The notes beneath the pieces are model-generated. The model saw nothing but the letters and a program-made list of their open reading frames with translations, searched no databases and was not told the DNA's origin. From the NCBI RefSeq assembly GCF_002575655.3, contig NC_053036.3:159440627-159504626 (forward strand): DNA of 64,000 bases. The letters run 5' to 3'. Both the position numbers and the translations under genes were made by a program. Below, piece by piece: positions 63,676 through 64,000 of this stretch (its first letter is position 1; every line of letters starts with the position of its first letter). Source of the DNA: Aegilops tauschii subsp. strangulata. Lineage: Eukaryota; Streptophyta; Magnoliopsida; Poales; Poaceae.

Positions 63676-64000
63676 CTAGCTAGGCATAAAAACAAGAATA
63701 GATCTAGGTATTGTCATCTTTGATGTGAAATTCATAATAGATTCATAAGGTAATTTAATTTTCTTTCTAGGAAAGTGTTCCATGCCTTTCCTTAACGGAA
63801 ATTGGAATATAATATTTCCTTCTTTTATATCAATTATTGCACCATTCGTTCTAAGAAAAGGTCTACCAAGAATAATAGGACATGTAGGATTGCAATCTAT
63901 ATCAAGAACAATGAAATCTATGGGCACATAATTCCTATTTGCAACAATAAGAACATCATTAATCCTTCCCATAGTTTTCTTAATGGTGGAATCCGCAAGG
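63676..64000 (-). CDS. Gypsy gag-protease C-terminus (partial, runs off the window)
   Basis: The frame is open to the window edge and ends at 63,676. It shows the C-terminal half of a retropepsin-like domain: DVLIVANRNYVPIDFIVLDI followed by PIILGRPFLRTNGAIIDIKE, where ILGRPFL is the conserved protease signature after the active site. It ends about 40 residues later without running into RT. The catalytic Asp would lie outside the window. Confidence 0.8.
   Translation of the reverse strand, partial: LADSTIKKTMGRINDVLIVANRNYVPIDFIVLDIDCNPTCPIILGRPFLRTNGAIIDIKEGNIIFQFPLRKGMEHFPRKKIKLPYESIMNFTSKMTIPRSILVFMPS

Larger units (their letters stand above)
59229..64000 (-). mobile_element. Gypsy element (3' part), continues beyond the window
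   Basis: Minus-strand order: protease C-terminus at the window edge, 2.9-kb noncoding region, polypurine tract (60,830-60,810), 3' LTR 60,809-59,229. The layout is the same as in the element at 18-24 kb but it belongs to the LTR subfamily of the solo LTR at 24,886 (ends GTAGCA). No RT or integrase is visible between the ORF and the LTR. Confidence 0.85.

Overview
The window is nuclear DNA of a grass in the wheat/barley/Aegilops group (Triticeae). The evidence is the repeat content: Angela/BARE/WIS-type Copia LTR elements, Sabrina/WHAM-type Gypsy LTRs that open TGATACGTCTCCAACG, CACTA elements with GC-rich subterminal arrays, Stowaway MITEs with CTCCCTCC ends, and an Au-type SINE. Family names come from memory of published consensus sequences. 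Termini, target-site duplications (TSDs), domains and nesting were read from the sequence. I see no complete, clearly functional host protein gene.

Region 1-13.6 kb is low-copy and promoter-like, peppered with MITEs. It carries three diverged copies of one unrecognised transcription unit (about 3.3-4.5, 7.25-7.9 and 9.5-13.1 kb). They share promoter blocks, a GC-rich first-exon-like block ending in a GTA splice-donor-like site, and a second exon-like block. The units are interleaved with local direct duplications, a LINE tail and a PIF/Harbinger element.

Region 13.9-48.5 kb is a deep nest of transposons. A CACTA element (to 17,991) sits in the 5' LTR of a Gypsy element (17,992-24,465) whose two LTRs are of different types. 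That Gypsy element and a solo Gypsy LTR (24,886-26,456) both sit in an older minus-strand Angela-like element (Angela-2). Angela-2's leader was split by a complete second Angela-like element (Angela-1, 28,039-44,081, TSD GTTTT). Angela-1 carries, inside its RT domain, a 7.3-kb LTR element (30,739-38,028) that has two long unrecognised ORFs and no polymerase. The 5' LTR of Angela-2 (44,365-46,115) interrupts a third, plus-strand Copia element whose RNase H and 3' LTR survive (46,116-48,506).

Region 48.5-59.2 kb is a mosaic of host-gene fragments and small DNA transposons. It holds a hAT element with a perfect 8-bp TSD; an RWD-domain gene related to RNF14 ubiquitin ligases that has lost its catalytic RING part; a frameshifted acidic/NLS-bearing gene fragment; a Mutator element; a SINE; one orphan exon of a membrane protein; a U6-like snRNA locus with an intact Pol III-type promoter but an eroded body; two MITEs; a CACTA end; and a 189-bp insertion of the mitochondrial atp1 gene.

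Region 59.2-64 kb is the 3' half of a minus-strand Gypsy element running off the window, with a retropepsin-like C-terminus at the edge. This element and the Gypsy element at 18-24 kb share a 9-bp GGGGATGCC/GGCATCCCC hairpin next to copies of their polypurine tract. That hairpin is one of the stronger candidates for an undescribed functional element here, together with the U6-like locus and the triplicated 3-13 kb unit.
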